From Planctomycetota bacterium (GTDB taxonomy: Bacteria > Planctomycetota > UBA11346): 64,000 nucleotides of DNA. Shown here piece after piece: positions 34,601 to 43,067 of this stretch. Numbering within the stretch: position 1 is the stretch's first letter; each line of letters starts with the position of its first letter. The notes beneath the pieces are model-generated. The model saw nothing but the letters and a program-made list of their open reading frames with translations. It had not been told where the DNA came from and searched no databases. The stretch lies in assembly GCA_016745075.1 (NCBI GenBank), contig JADGDD010000001.1, positions 1,427,125 through 1,491,124 on the forward strand, given 5' to 3'. A program made the translations under genes and the position numbers.

Positions 34601-34630
34601 AAAGCCCCGCAGTAACAACTGCGGGGCTTT
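34601..34630. terminator. Bidirectional intrinsic terminator between the STAS gene and tsf
   Basis: AAAGCCCCGCAGT (34601-34613) and ACTGCGGGGCTTT (34618-34630) form a perfect 13-bp stem with a four-base loop. An A-run precedes it and a T-containing tail follows, so it can end transcripts from both the STAS gene and the convergent rpsB-tsf operon. Confidence 0.93.
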
Positions 34631-34648
34631 GATGAGTCTACATCACGC

Positions 34649-35458
34649 TCAGATGCTGAGACGAATAAAACCGCTGACCCCAACCTTGTTGGCTGTTGCC
34701 CATTTTTGAACATTGCTGCCGTCTTCGTTAGCAACGAGCATTTCTTGCTCCAACAAAACGCTTTCTTTGAAGAAGCGATTCATTTTGCCGTCTACGATTT
34801 TCGGACGAATTTGTTCTGGTTTAGATTTTACTTCGTCTGATTCTGCGATAATTGCGCGTTCTTTTTCAACCAACTCAGGGTTAACCCCGTCGCGGTCTAA
34901 AGATTCTGGAGCTGGTTGAGATGCCGCTACGTGCATAGCAACGTTGCGAAGTACATCAGCTTCACCACTACCAGCAACAAGTGCTGCAACGCGGCCACCG
35001 TGGTTATAACCAGTAACGGTTTCACCTTCGATGAGTTGAACAGTGCTCAATTGCATGTTTTCGCCAAGTTGTTGGATTTTTTCAATCAATGCATCTTTAA
35101 CGCTAGAGCCAGCAATACTTGCAGATTCCAGTGCTTCAATGCTCTCAATGCTGTTATCTAAAGCTGCTTGAGCGATATCGTTAACAAATGTTTTAAACAA
35201 ATCGTTACCTGATACAAAATCTGTTTCGCATTGCACTAAAACAGCAGCACCTTTACCGCCTGCATAAGCGATACCAAGACCACCACAGTTGGTTGCACGG
35301 TCCGCTTTTTTGTCTGCAGTAGCAGCACCTTGTTTGCGAAGCAATTCAACAGCAGCTTCAATATCGCCACCAGCTTCATCAAGAGCTTTTTTACATTTCA
35401 TCATTGCGACGCCTGTACGCTCGCGTAAATCTTTTACCATGGATGCTGTAATAGCCAT
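34649..35458 (-). CDS. tsf: Translation elongation factor Ts
   Basis: A 269-residue nucleotide exchange factor for EF-Tu. The N-terminal UBA-like domain has VKDLRERTGVAMMKCKKAL with EAGGDIEAAVELLRKQG. The core has VQCETDFVSGND. Full length. It lies downstream of rpsB in the classical rpsB-tsf pair, 57 bases after the rpsB stop, and ends before the strong terminator at 34601-34630. Confidence 0.97.
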   Translation of the reverse strand: MAITASMVKDLRERTGVAMMKCKKALDEAGGDIEAAVELLRKQGAATADKKADRATNCGGLGIAYAGGKGAAVLVQCETDFVSGNDLFKTFVNDIAQAALDNSIESIEALESASIAGSSVKDALIEKIQQLGENMQLSTVQLIEGETVTGYNHGGRVAALVAGSGEADVLRNVAMHVAASQPAPESLDRDGVNPELVEKERAIIAESDEVKSKPEQIRPKIVDGKMNRFFKESVLLEQEMLVANEDGSNVQKWATANKVGVSGFIRLSI

Positions 35459-35515
35459 GTAGAAATTCCTTTATCAATAATCGTATAGAATAATCTTGGG
35501 TCTAGACTCGTTCTG

Positions 35516-36319
35516 TTACTCTGCTGCTGCTGGAGCTTCTTCTTGAGTCTTGGCTGCTGCTGGAGCAGCTTTTTCTTCAGTTTGGGCTGCTTTATCTGCT
35601 GCCTTATCTGCTGCCTTATCTGAAGTTTTTTGTAGTTGTTCAGCTTTACCTGCACGGATACCGTCAGATAATACTTTCAAGATTACTTGAATAGAACGAA
35701 TACCGTCATCGTTACCCGGGATAGGTAAGTTGACAACATCTGGGTTGCAGTCGGTGTCAACCAAAGCGATAACAGGGATACCAAGGCGGGTTGCTTCTGC
35801 AATCGCAGTCGCTTCTTTGCCTGAGTCAATAACAACAAGCGCATCTGGAATTTTGTTCATGTTACGAACACCAGAAAGGTTGCGCAAGATACGACGGCGT
35901 TGACGCGCGTGACGAGCCTGAGCCTTTTTGCTTTGACGATAGTAGTTTGCTGATGCCATTTCGTCTTCGATGCCATCTAAACGACGAACAGACGCACGAA
36001 TGGTTTCAATGTTGGTCATGGTACCACCTAACCAACGCTCGCTGACATAAGGCATGCCAAGGCTGGTAGCGGTTTCACGAATGATGTCTTTTGCTTGACG
36101 CTTGGTGCCAACAAAAAGAACAGTTTTATTTTTTTGGGCCAAACCTTTAAGGAAATAATAGGCTTGAATTAATGCTTTGGTTGTTTCTTTCAAATCAACA
36201 ACGTAGACATTGTTGCGTTTGCCATAGATAAATGGCTTCATGCGTGGGTGCCATAGGCTGGTTTTGGTTCCATAATGGACACCGGCTTCAATAAGCTCAC
36301 GGATATTAACAATAGCCAT
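35516..36319 (-). CDS. rpsB: 30S ribosomal protein S2
   Basis: A 267-residue ribosomal protein. Blocks: ELIEAGVHYGTKTSLWHPRM, KPFIYGKRNNVYVVDL, FVGTKRQAKDIIRE and ALVDTDCNPD. ATG 36319 follows AAGGAG; a longer in-frame start is less likely. The C-terminus is an Ala/Lys/Glu-rich extension of about 35 residues made by a 12-base tandem repeat (KAADKAADKAAQ), absent from E. coli S2. It is co-transcribed with tsf. A long leader with promoter is described at 36559-36586. Confidence 0.97.
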   Translation of the reverse strand: MAIVNIRELIEAGVHYGTKTSLWHPRMKPFIYGKRNNVYVVDLKETTKALIQAYYFLKGLAQKNKTVLFVGTKRQAKDIIRETATSLGMPYVSERWLGGTMTNIETIRASVRRLDGIEDEMASANYYRQSKKAQARHARQRRRILRNLSGVRNMNKIPDALVVIDSGKEATAIAEATRLGIPVIALVDTDCNPDVVNLPIPGNDDGIRSIQVILKVLSDGIRAGKAEQLQKTSDKAADKAADKAAQTEEKAAPAAAKTQEEAPAAAE

Positions 36320-36468
36320 GTATTTCTCCTTCTTGCTGAAACTCCTCTTCACGGAGCGTCAGGCAGAGACATCCTTTGTTCGTGATTCTGTATAAACTCT
36401 TTATTTAAAAGGAGTAATATACAAGAAAGCGAGCATTTCTGCAGGATGCCTCAGGCGGTCTTGTAAGG

Positions 36469-36485
36469 GCTCTTTTATGAAGAGC
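36469..36485 (-). other. Hairpin in the rpsB leader
   Basis: GCTCTT (36469-36474) and AAGAGC (36480-36485) form a hairpin with a five-base loop, extended by AAGG/CCTT with a small bulge. It lies in the predicted untranslated leader of rpsB-tsf, where many bacteria have an S2-binding feedback element. That role is inferred from position only. Confidence 0.35.
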
Positions 36486-36558
36486 GGCCTTATATGACGA
36501 CCATTGGCAGAAACGCTGCCCATACAACAGCACCATGCCGTGTACGAATCGGAGCGGG

Positions 36559-36586
36559 AGAATAGAAAGGCTTCTCATTAGGTCAA
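36559..36586 (-). promoter_or_regulatory. Candidate promoter of rpsB-tsf
   Basis: On the minus strand TTGACC (36586-36581), a 16-base spacer and TATTCT (36564-36559) make a good sigma-70-type promoter. Transcription would start near 36552, giving a leader of about 230 bases before the rpsB ATG at 36319. The rest of the gap up to 36903 holds no gene I can support, apart from an AT-rich hairpin near 36617-36634. Confidence 0.6.
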
Positions 36587-36903
36587 TGGGCTATTTCATA
36601 AAGCACCCATAGTTTTAAGAGAAATGTTTCTCTTTTTGCCTTCTAAAAGATCACGTTTATATACGGAAGGGAGTAAGCGACCCTTTGTTTAATTCTATAA
36701 TTAACACTATACCAATGACTTACGATGGGTTACTGTCTCTATCTATCCTTGAGTTATTTTCCCATCTTCCTCATTATACTAATTTTCGCAGGTGTGAGAG
36801 TATCGCATTACATTACCTTAGCCAAGGTACGTTATATCAACGGGTTACCCCATTTCTTTGAGGTCACTCACCAAGACATGCCTCCCCAATTAAAGCTGCT
36901 AGA

Positions 36904-37134
36904 CTACATCAATACCTTTTTGATTGCCTCTACTGAAGGTATTTTTCCTGTTGTTTTGATAGCCCCATCGACAACAAACGCTGGAGTCATCATAACACCC
37001 ATGTCCATAATGACGTTGATATCTTCAACCTTTTCTATGCTGTAATCGAGACCACATTCAGTCGCCACAGCATTAACGAGATCATAAAGTTTTGTGCACT
37101 TCGCACAGCCAGAACCAAGTATTTGAATATTCAT
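36904..37134 (-). CDS. Small thioredoxin-fold protein of the arsenic operon (ArsE-like position)
   Basis: A 76-residue 'redox-active disulfide protein 2' type thioredoxin: start MNIQILGSGCAKCTKLYDLV with a C-x-x-C active site, then MDMGVMMTPAFVVDGAIKTTG carrying the cis-proline before the strand. It is a cytoplasmic reductant. It lies 51 bases after arsG as the last gene of the operon; in described arsEFG operons a small partner of ArsF performs nitroaromatic-arsenical reduction. Its pairing with ArsF here is inference. A small hairpin (37158-37171) sits in the gap before it. Confidence 0.88.
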   Translation of the reverse strand: MNIQILGSGCAKCTKLYDLVNAVATECGLDYSIEKVEDINVIMDMGVMMTPAFVVDGAIKTTGKIPSVEAIKKVLM

Positions 37135-37185
37135 GAAAATCCCCCAAGTAGAGTAATGCGGTCGTTACCGCTGATTAAAAAGTCT

Positions 37186-37869
37186 TTAGAAAAGCTGGTA
37201 CGTGTAGATAAGTGTATAAAAAATACCAGCAAGAATGAGCCCTACACCAAAAAGAGTCTGCACAATTCGTTGAACACGACGCAGATTATCAAAGGCTTTA
37301 CCCACGCGATCCGTTGCAAAAGCGACAAGTAAGGCAAAGCCGACCACTGGCAATGCGGTGCTTACACCAAACAGAATGGGCAGTAAAAAAGGCGCATCTG
37401 CTTGCGCTGCTAAAGGAAGCAGCCCGCCGAAGTACAAACCTGCAGAAACAGGACAAAAAGAAAGGGCAAAAAGGATACCCAGAAAAATTGGGCCAAGAAA
37501 ACCTGCGCGTGCTAAACGTAATCGAAAGGCCTCAGAACCTGCCTGCACAGTAAAGCCACCTCCAAGCCACCCCAACAGCAACATGCCGATAATGATAAGG
37601 CTAGGGCCCAGAAAAGCCGCACCATAACGTTGGAGCGTGCGGCTTAAATCACCCGTTACCGCCAACCCCCACACAAGAACTGTAGCAATAACAACGTAGG
37701 TTAATGAACGACCAAAAGCATACAATAATCCAGCAATCAAAACACGGCGACGGCTTTCAACATCTTTACCGATGCAAGAAATGGCTGCTATATTGGAAGC
37801 AAGCGGACACGGGCTTATCGCAGTCATGAATCCAAGCCATAACGCCGTGCCAATACTCAACCATATCAT
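37186..37869 (-). CDS. arsG: ArsG-family aromatic arsenical efflux permease (CcdA/DsbD-like fold)
   Basis: A 227-residue inner-membrane protein with six helices of the CcdA superfamily. Helix 1 contains WLGFMTAISPCPLASNIAA, where the PCP motif is shared with CcdA; a second FALSFCPVSAGLYFGGLLPL sits in helix 4, and each repeat holds one conserved cysteine. This form matches the ArsG-type permeases that export aromatic aminobenzyl-arsenicals. Its ATG overlaps the arsF stop as ATGA. Context (arsR, ArsP-type permease, arsF) supports arsenic over cytochrome assembly. Confidence 0.87.
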   Translation of the reverse strand: MIWLSIGTALWLGFMTAISPCPLASNIAAISCIGKDVESRRRVLIAGLLYAFGRSLTYVVIATVLVWGLAVTGDLSRTLQRYGAAFLGPSLIIIGMLLLGWLGGGFTVQAGSEAFRLRLARAGFLGPIFLGILFALSFCPVSAGLYFGGLLPLAAQADAPFLLPILFGVSTALPVVGFALLVAFATDRVGKAFDNLRRVQRIVQTLFGVGLILAGIFYTLIYTYQLF

Positions 37870-38375
37870 GGCTGCACCTCTTCTATCAACTGTCCTTTTT
37901 CTTGCATTTGCTGATCTAATTGTTCTTTAAGGTATGAGCTCAAGGCTTCGTTGTCACCCACGTAGGTCCACACATCATGAAGAACAACGAACTCCTGCTC
38001 CTGACCTTCCCGCTCTCTACTAATAACGGCCATACTTGAATTTATATCCCAACGTTTTGCCAACATCTCATCTCTATCAAAATTCACTTCGCGAAACACC
38101 AGCTCTTTCGCCTGCATCTGTTCCGAATAGAATTCATCAAGTACCGTCCGCAGCGTTTGCTCGATAGTATTACAGCTCACACAACGCATGGTCCCATGAA
38201 GATAGGTAACAACAATGCTCTCTTTTATCTCTTCTGTACTCTCTTTTTGAGGTAGCTTTTCTGTACTTGGCTGTGGCCTAGTTAAACGCCCAAAAGCAAA
38301 ACCTATACTGATAAGCACAAAGACATTCAAAATAGGGGCCACAATGCGGCGCACGCTTTCTTTAGATTTGCACAT
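37866..38375 (-). CDS. arsF: ArsF-family protein of nitroaromatic arsenical metabolism
   Basis: A 169-residue protein with one N-terminal membrane helix (ILNVFVLISIGFAFGRL) and a thioredoxin-like domain carrying TYLHGTMRCVSCNTIEQTL, an active-site C-x-x-C. In characterised arsEFG systems ArsF is a subunit of the nitrophenyl-arsenical reductase. ATG 38375 was chosen because GAAGGAGGAG precedes it directly; the longer frame would translate this ribosome-binding site. It overlaps arsG by four bases. Confidence 0.85.
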   Translation of the reverse strand: MCKSKESVRRIVAPILNVFVLISIGFAFGRLTRPQPSTEKLPQKESTEEIKESIVVTYLHGTMRCVSCNTIEQTLRTVLDEFYSEQMQAKELVFREVNFDRDEMLAKRWDINSSMAVISREREGQEQEFVVLHDVWTYVGDNEALSSYLKEQLDQQMQEKGQLIEEVQP

Positions 38376-38396
38376 AAAAATCTCCTCCTTCACAAC

Positions 38397-39710
38397 TCAC
38401 GAAACCACCACGCCAAAAATAAGTCCAGAAATGGTGGCCATAATAATGACAAGCAGAACAAAGACTGCTGTTTTTTTTATACCAAGAATGCTATTAATAA
38501 CCAGCATATTTGGAAGGCTTAACGCAGGGCCTGCCAAGAGCAAAGCCAAGGCGGGACCTTTTCCCATACCTGCCCCCAACAACCCTTCAAGAATAGGAAT
38601 CTCCGTTAGCGTCGCAAAATACATAACTGCTCCGGCAACAGCAGCAAAAAGGTTTGCGCCAAATCCATTACCGCCAACCATATGAGCAACCCACACTGAA
38701 GGAATCAACCCTTCATGATCTGGTCGTCCTAATAACAACCCTGCCACAAGCACACCCAATAAAAGCAATGGCATGATTTGTTTAGCAAAACCCCAGGACG
38801 CATCAAACCAATCTTTCTGTTCGTCATTGCCATTTGCTGTAATAAGCGCAAGAGCAAGTGCCGCACAGGCAAAGGGCACAACTGGATGTTCTGGAAGCAA
38901 GAGGGCAAGAGCCACCGTAGGCACAAGAGCTACAGCAACTTGCTGCCATCGCACTTGAAACCATACCATAAGAATACTCGCAAAAAGAAGTCCACAGACT
39001 GATGTGATCATCCATTTCCACTGGTACACAGTTCCCCATAAAGAATTGGTTTCTGCGCTAGACGCACCCCAATTAGCAAAGACCAAAATAGCAATCATCG
39101 TCACAAAGAAAAAAAGCTCTTGCCAAAGACGACGCGAGGGTTCCGTCGCTTCCTGTTGTAATAAACCTGCTGCCTGCCGCTCTCGTTCTTCTTTTCTAAA
39201 AATAAAAGCCATCAAAAGTCCAATGATAACAGCAAAGAAAATTGCACCGAGTGCTCGAGCTAGGCCTAACTCCCAACCCAACACTCTAGCTGTTAATACA
39301 ATTGCCAACACATTGATAGCAGGCCCAGAATATAAAAAGGAACTCGCTGGGCCAAGACCTGCACCCCGTTTGTAAATACCGCCAAATAATGGGAGTACGG
39401 TACAGGAACATACCGCTAGAATACTTCCAGATACGGATGCCACCAAGTAAGCAATCCAACGCTGTGCCTCACTTCCCAAATATTTCATTACGGCGGATTG
39501 GCTCACAAACACACTAATTGCACCGGCTATAAAAAACGCTGGAACTAAACAGAGCAGTACATGTTCACGCGTATACCATGCTGCTAAAGCAAAAGCTTCC
39601 GTCAGTGCACCAGCTACCTGTGGATGGTCAAACGGCGTATAATAAAATACAACAAACATTCCAACAATAAGTGCTAGGGCTGCCCCATCTTTTTGTCTAT
39701 CAAAGCTCAT
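38397..39710 (-). CDS. ArsP-type permease (DUF318), organoarsenical efflux
   Basis: A 437-residue inner-membrane protein with about 11 helices. The CSCTVLPLFGGIYKRGAGLG block with its conserved cysteines and FLYSGPAINVLAIVLTARVL are diagnostic of the ArsP/DUF318 permease family; a related repeat, TEIPILEGLLGAGMGKGPAL, closes the second half. Such proteins expel trivalent organoarsenicals such as roxarsone(III) or methylarsenite. ATG 39710 follows AGGAAATAAAT. A second copy of the ArsR operator-like sequence sits in the 84-base gap before it. Confidence 0.9.
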   Translation of the reverse strand: MSFDRQKDGAALALIVGMFVVFYYTPFDHPQVAGALTEAFALAAWYTREHVLLCLVPAFFIAGAISVFVSQSAVMKYLGSEAQRWIAYLVASVSGSILAVCSCTVLPLFGGIYKRGAGLGPASSFLYSGPAINVLAIVLTARVLGWELGLARALGAIFFAVIIGLLMAFIFRKEERERQAAGLLQQEATEPSRRLWQELFFFVTMIAILVFANWGASSAETNSLWGTVYQWKWMITSVCGLLFASILMVWFQVRWQQVAVALVPTVALALLLPEHPVVPFACAALALALITANGNDEQKDWFDASWGFAKQIMPLLLLGVLVAGLLLGRPDHEGLIPSVWVAHMVGGNGFGANLFAAVAGAVMYFATLTEIPILEGLLGAGMGKGPALALLLAGPALSLPNMLVINSILGIKKTAVFVLLVIIMATISGLIFGVVVS

Positions 39711-39718
39711 ATTTATTT

Positions 39719-39741
39719 CCTGTTTAGCCAAATAGGAAATA
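39719..39741. promoter_or_regulatory. ArsR operator-like site, copy 2
   Basis: The sequence CTGTTTAGCCAAATAGGAAAT closely matches the site upstream of arsR (CTTATTTAGCAAAATAGACAAAT) across the core TTTAGC-AAATAG. It lies between arsR and the permease gene and suggests separate or doubled control of the permease and downstream genes by ArsR. Confidence 0.5.
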
Positions 39742-39794
39742 ATAGGATAACAAAAAAAGGTCTGTTGTTTATATAATATTCCATGCGACACTTC

Positions 39795-40112
39795 CTAACG
39801 ACAACATGTTTCTGTCTCACCATCAATCACCCCATCAATACAGTGTAAAAACTGAAGAATACAGGGCGTACGTAATTCATAATACACAGTAGTCCCTTCA
39901 CGGCGGTCAGTAAGTAATCCAACATTTTTAAGTTGAGATAAATGCCGTGAAACCGTGGACATCTCGCTCCCCACCTGTTCGGTTAAATCACAAACGCATA
40001 ATGGGCCATTACACAAAGCCTGAACCATCAATAGACGGCTCGGGTGACCAAGTGCCTTAAGTACAGCGGCTTGCTGAGCAATTCGATCTCGACTAAGAAT
40101 CACATTCTTCAT
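39795..40112 (-). CDS. arsR: ArsR-family metalloregulator
   Basis: A 105-residue winged-helix repressor. The metal site CVCDL lies in the alpha-3 helix as in arsenite-sensing ArsR proteins, followed by VSRHLSQLKNVGLLTDRREG (recognition helix and wing) and a cysteine pair at the C-terminus (ETCCR). It would repress the operon and release DNA on binding trivalent arsenic. It is the first gene of the minus-strand arsenic operon, divergent from feoAB. Confidence 0.94.
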   Translation of the reverse strand: MKNVILSRDRIAQQAAVLKALGHPSRLLMVQALCNGPLCVCDLTEQVGSEMSTVSRHLSQLKNVGLLTDRREGTTVYYELRTPCILQFLHCIDGVIDGETETCCR

Positions 40113-40115
40113 ATT

Positions 40116-40143
40116 TGCTTATTTAGCAAAATAGACAAATAAA
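40116..40143. promoter_or_regulatory. ArsR operator-like site, copy 1
   Basis: TTGCTTATTT and AAATAAAGCAA flank AGCAAAATAGAC, forming an imperfect AT-rich palindrome four bases upstream of the arsR start. This is the typical place and style of an ArsR autoregulatory operator, and its core recurs before the permease gene (39719-39741). Confidence 0.5.
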
Positions 40144-40165
40144 GCAAGTATCAAAACATCTCCTC

Positions 40166-40184
40166 GCTAATGAGAATGACTTGC
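40166..40184. promoter_or_regulatory. Weak Fur-box-like sequence upstream of feoAB
   Basis: GCTAATGAGAATGACTTGC resembles the left half of a ferric uptake regulator box (TAATGAGAAT). The right half matches poorly. It lies about 55 bases before the feoAB start, a plausible operator position. Confidence 0.35.
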
Positions 40185-40238
40185 AACAAGAAAATGCTTC
40201 GCTAACCTATTCTGGACAACATTATCTGGAATAACACC

Positions 40239-42851
40239 ATGGACTCATCAAACACCGTCGGCGCCACTGGCGACAAAGCCTCCCTTGCTAGTACTAGCGG
40301 AAAAAACACCGCTCCTACCTCTGGCGACAAGCTGGCCGAGAACACGCGCATTTGTACCCTCGCCGATTTAAAGCCGGGTGAGTCTGGCACTATTATCAAC
40401 ATTGAAGCATCCTGTACCGCAAGTAGTCACCGTCGGCGCCGTTTGATGGAGATGGGGTTCTGTCATAATACTACGATTAAATGTATTCGCGTTGCTCCTT
40501 TTGGCGACCCAGTTGAATACCGCTTACGCCATTACAACATTAGCCTGCGCAAACATCAAGCCCGCACAATTCAAGTCTGCACCCCTGCTACTCAACACAC
40601 AGAGGCCAGCAAAAGTCTTGTTCTCACGCCTCCTGAACCAATAGAGCTGACGAGTGAAGCAACGATACCCGCTACCGTTGCCTTACTTGGTAACCCAAAT
40701 TGCGGCAAAACCTCGTTATTTAATAGACTGACTGGCCTACGTCAAAAAGTCGCAAATTATGCTGGAGTAACAGTCACCAAAACAACAGGCCAGTGTCACA
40801 TTAAAAAACAACAATGCACACTGATCGATTTACCTGGGACATACTCTCTTGCACCGACCTCTCCAGACGAACAAGTGACCTGCGACACTTTGCTCGGTCG
40901 CCGCAATGATACAGACGTACCGGATTGCTTACTGGTTATCCTTGATGCTGCAAACTTGCCACACCACTTATATATTTTGAATGAAGCCATTGAACTGGGC
41001 CTACCAACAGTGGTTGCTTTAAATATGATAGATCGTGCCGAACATCTCGGTATTCAGATTGATCATACCGCCCTCAGCACATATATTGGAGCACCTGTCA
41101 TTCCAGTCAGTGCCTATACTCGGGTAGGTATAGAACAGCTACGCACCGCCTTATCACAAGCCCGAGTACCGCACCACCCCCCTGCACAGCACATTCCGGA
41201 TCTTCTATCTGAGGCTATCGACACAGCTCATGCTGGCATCAGCACTGCCTTCACTCATACCAGTAAAGAACGCTCTCGACTACTCACACAACGTCTTATT
41301 TGCGAAAATGATAGTATCATTCGTTACGCAAAAAATGGCGACGAATCTTTGGTTGTTATGGTTACGGAAGCTCAGAAAAAACTAGCGGCTGCCCAAATTG
41401 ATCCTGTTGCCACAGATATTGAAAGCCGTTTTGAGTGGGTTGATGCAATCATGCATACGTGGGTAACCACCCCCAGCACCAATGTTGGTACTCAATCACA
41501 AATGCATGAACGTCTAGACCGGGTGTTGGTCCACCCTGTATTTGGACTCATCGGATTTTCTGCCATTATGTTTGCCGTTTTTTACACCGTTTTTTCAGTG
41601 GCCGCCCCTTTAAGCGACATGGTTGAAGAAGGTATTGGCACATTCAGTGTGTGGGTCTGTTCCTTTATAAATCCGGGAGCTTTTTATGATTTGATTCATG
41701 ATGGTGTTTTTGCAGGCGTTGGTGGCGTACTCGTCTTTATTCCACAAATTGCACTTTTGTTTTTATTATTAAGTATATTGGAAGACAGTGGCTATTTAGC
41801 ACGCGCATCTTTTTTAATGGACCGCATTTTATCACAAGTGGGCCTGCACGGAAAAAGTTTTATTCCACTGCTCTCTTCCCATGCCTGCGCCATTCCCGGA
41901 ATTATGGCAGCACGCTCTATCGGTAATACGTCTGACCGTTTAATTACCATGTTTGTTGCGCCCTTTATGGCCTGCTCCGCCCGCCTACCTGTTTACACAT
42001 TACTTATTGCTGTTTTTTTCGCTTCAGAATCAGCCCTCACCCAAAGCCTTATTTTCTTTGGCCTCTATGCTTTTGGTATTGTTGCCGCATTCCTTACGGC
42101 CTATATCGGCAGAAAATGCACTATGCACAACAGCTCGCAATCATTTGTCTTGGAGTTTCCTGCTTACAAAATTCCACAGCTTCGGGCTATTGCTCGCTCT
42201 ATGTTTGATAACGCCATGCATTTTGTGAAAAAAGCAGGTACTATTATCCTTGCTTTCTCCGTGCTTATTTGGGCCGCGCTCCGCTACCCAGAAATATCAC
42301 TCGAAGATAAACAGGCGACTATTCAAGAACACGGTATGAGCCTTGCTCAATGGGAGAGCATCGAACAAAAAGCAGAAACAAGCGTTGAACCAGCAGCGTT
42401 GAACCACTACACAGCCATACAACATGCCATAGAAGCCAAACAAACCGAGGAAAGCATTGCTGGTATTATTGGTCACAGCATTGAGCCACTCATAGCTCCG
42501 ATGGGCTTCGACTGGAAAATTGGCATTGGCCTGCTTGGAGCGTTTGGGGCGCGTGAGGTTTTTGTCAGTACTATCGGCATTACCTATAGCCTAGGCAGCG
42601 ATACCGATGAAGAAAACACAGACCTGCATGCCGCCATCCGCGCTGATACCCGCGACGATGGTACCCCCCTGTGGACCATTCCTGTGGTTATATCTCTCTT
42701 CATCTGGTTTGCTATTGCTATGCAATGCATCTCTACCGTGGCCATTATGCATAAAGAAACCGGCTCATGGAAATGGTCACTTGGTCAACTCGTCTACATG
42801 AATGGCCTTGCTTTTATCCTCGCAACCATTGTTTACACCACCCTCTCATAA
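40239..42851 (+). CDS. feoB: FeoA-FeoB fusion, ferrous iron transporter
   Basis: An 870-residue protein. Residues about 36-115 form a FeoA SH3-like domain (LADLKPGESGTIINIEA, RLMEMGFCHNTTIKCI). A FeoB GTPase domain follows, with G1 GNPNCGKTSLFNRLTG, G2-region NYAGVTVTKTTG, G3 DLPGTYSL and G4 NMID. The C-terminal part (about 440-870) is the polytopic permease with the SILEDSGYLARASFLMDR and HACAIPGIMAAR blocks. It imports ferrous iron across the inner membrane. A 10-base gap separates it from the FeoB-associated Cys-rich protein gene. Confidence 0.96.
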   Translation: MDSSNTVGATGDKASLASTSGKNTAPTSGDKLAENTRICTLADLKPGESGTIINIEASCTASSHRRRRLMEMGFCHNTTIKCIRVAPFGDPVEYRLRHYNISLRKHQARTIQVCTPATQHTEASKSLVLTPPEPIELTSEATIPATVALLGNPNCGKTSLFNRLTGLRQKVANYAGVTVTKTTGQCHIKKQQCTLIDLPGTYSLAPTSPDEQVTCDTLLGRRNDTDVPDCLLVILDAANLPHHLYILNEAIELGLPTVVALNMIDRAEHLGIQIDHTALSTYIGAPVIPVSAYTRVGIEQLRTALSQARVPHHPPAQHIPDLLSEAIDTAHAGISTAFTHTSKERSRLLTQRLICENDSIIRYAKNGDESLVVMVTEAQKKLAAAQIDPVATDIESRFEWVDAIMHTWVTTPSTNVGTQSQMHERLDRVLVHPVFGLIGFSAIMFAVFYTVFSVAAPLSDMVEEGIGTFSVWVCSFINPGAFYDLIHDGVFAGVGGVLVFIPQIALLFLLLSILEDSGYLARASFLMDRILSQVGLHGKSFIPLLSSHACAIPGIMAARSIGNTSDRLITMFVAPFMACSARLPVYTLLIAVFFASESALTQSLIFFGLYAFGIVAAFLTAYIGRKCTMHNSSQSFVLEFPAYKIPQLRAIARSMFDNAMHFVKKAGTIILAFSVLIWAALRYPEISLEDKQATIQEHGMSLAQWESIEQKAETSVEPAALNHYTAIQHAIEAKQTEESIAGIIGHSIEPLIAPMGFDWKIGIGLLGAFGAREVFVSTIGITYSLGSDTDEENTDLHAAIRADTRDDGTPLWTIPVVISLFIWFAIAMQCISTVAIMHKETGSWKWSLGQLVYMNGLAFILATIVYTTLS

Positions 42852-42861
42852 AGAGCCTAGC

Positions 42862-43044
42862 ATGCCCCAAGAATTACTTATTGCGCTCTGCATCTTTGTG
42901 AGTCTCATCTATTTATTACGAGTTGCATGGAAGCGCTTGCACGGTGGCTGTGATGGCTGCGCACAGAATGGCTGCACGCCACCAGCTCAGAGCAAACACA
43001 CTTCCACCTCTGCTCGTAATGATACTGAAAGCAATAACTTATAA
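42862..43044 (+). CDS. FeoB-associated Cys-rich membrane protein
   Basis: A 60-residue protein: one membrane helix (LLIALCIFVSLIYLLRVAW) followed by a short tail with GGCDGCAQNGC. This is the pattern of the FeoB-associated Cys-rich family (PF12669-like), often found after feoB and thought to be the functional counterpart of FeoC/FeoB accessory proteins. The cysteines could hold iron or an Fe-S cluster. ATG 42862 is ten bases after the feoB stop. Confidence 0.88.
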   Translation: MPQELLIALCIFVSLIYLLRVAWKRLHGGCDGCAQNGCTPPAQSKHTSTSARNDTESNNL

Positions 43045-43067
43045 GTCAGAAAAGCGAAGAGATAGGC

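Noticed and set aside
36725-37045. A 106-codon plus-strand frame between the rpsB promoter and the small thioredoxin gene
   Set aside because: It overlaps the thioredoxin gene on the other strand for over half its length, has no ribosome-binding site and its product has no sensible pattern.
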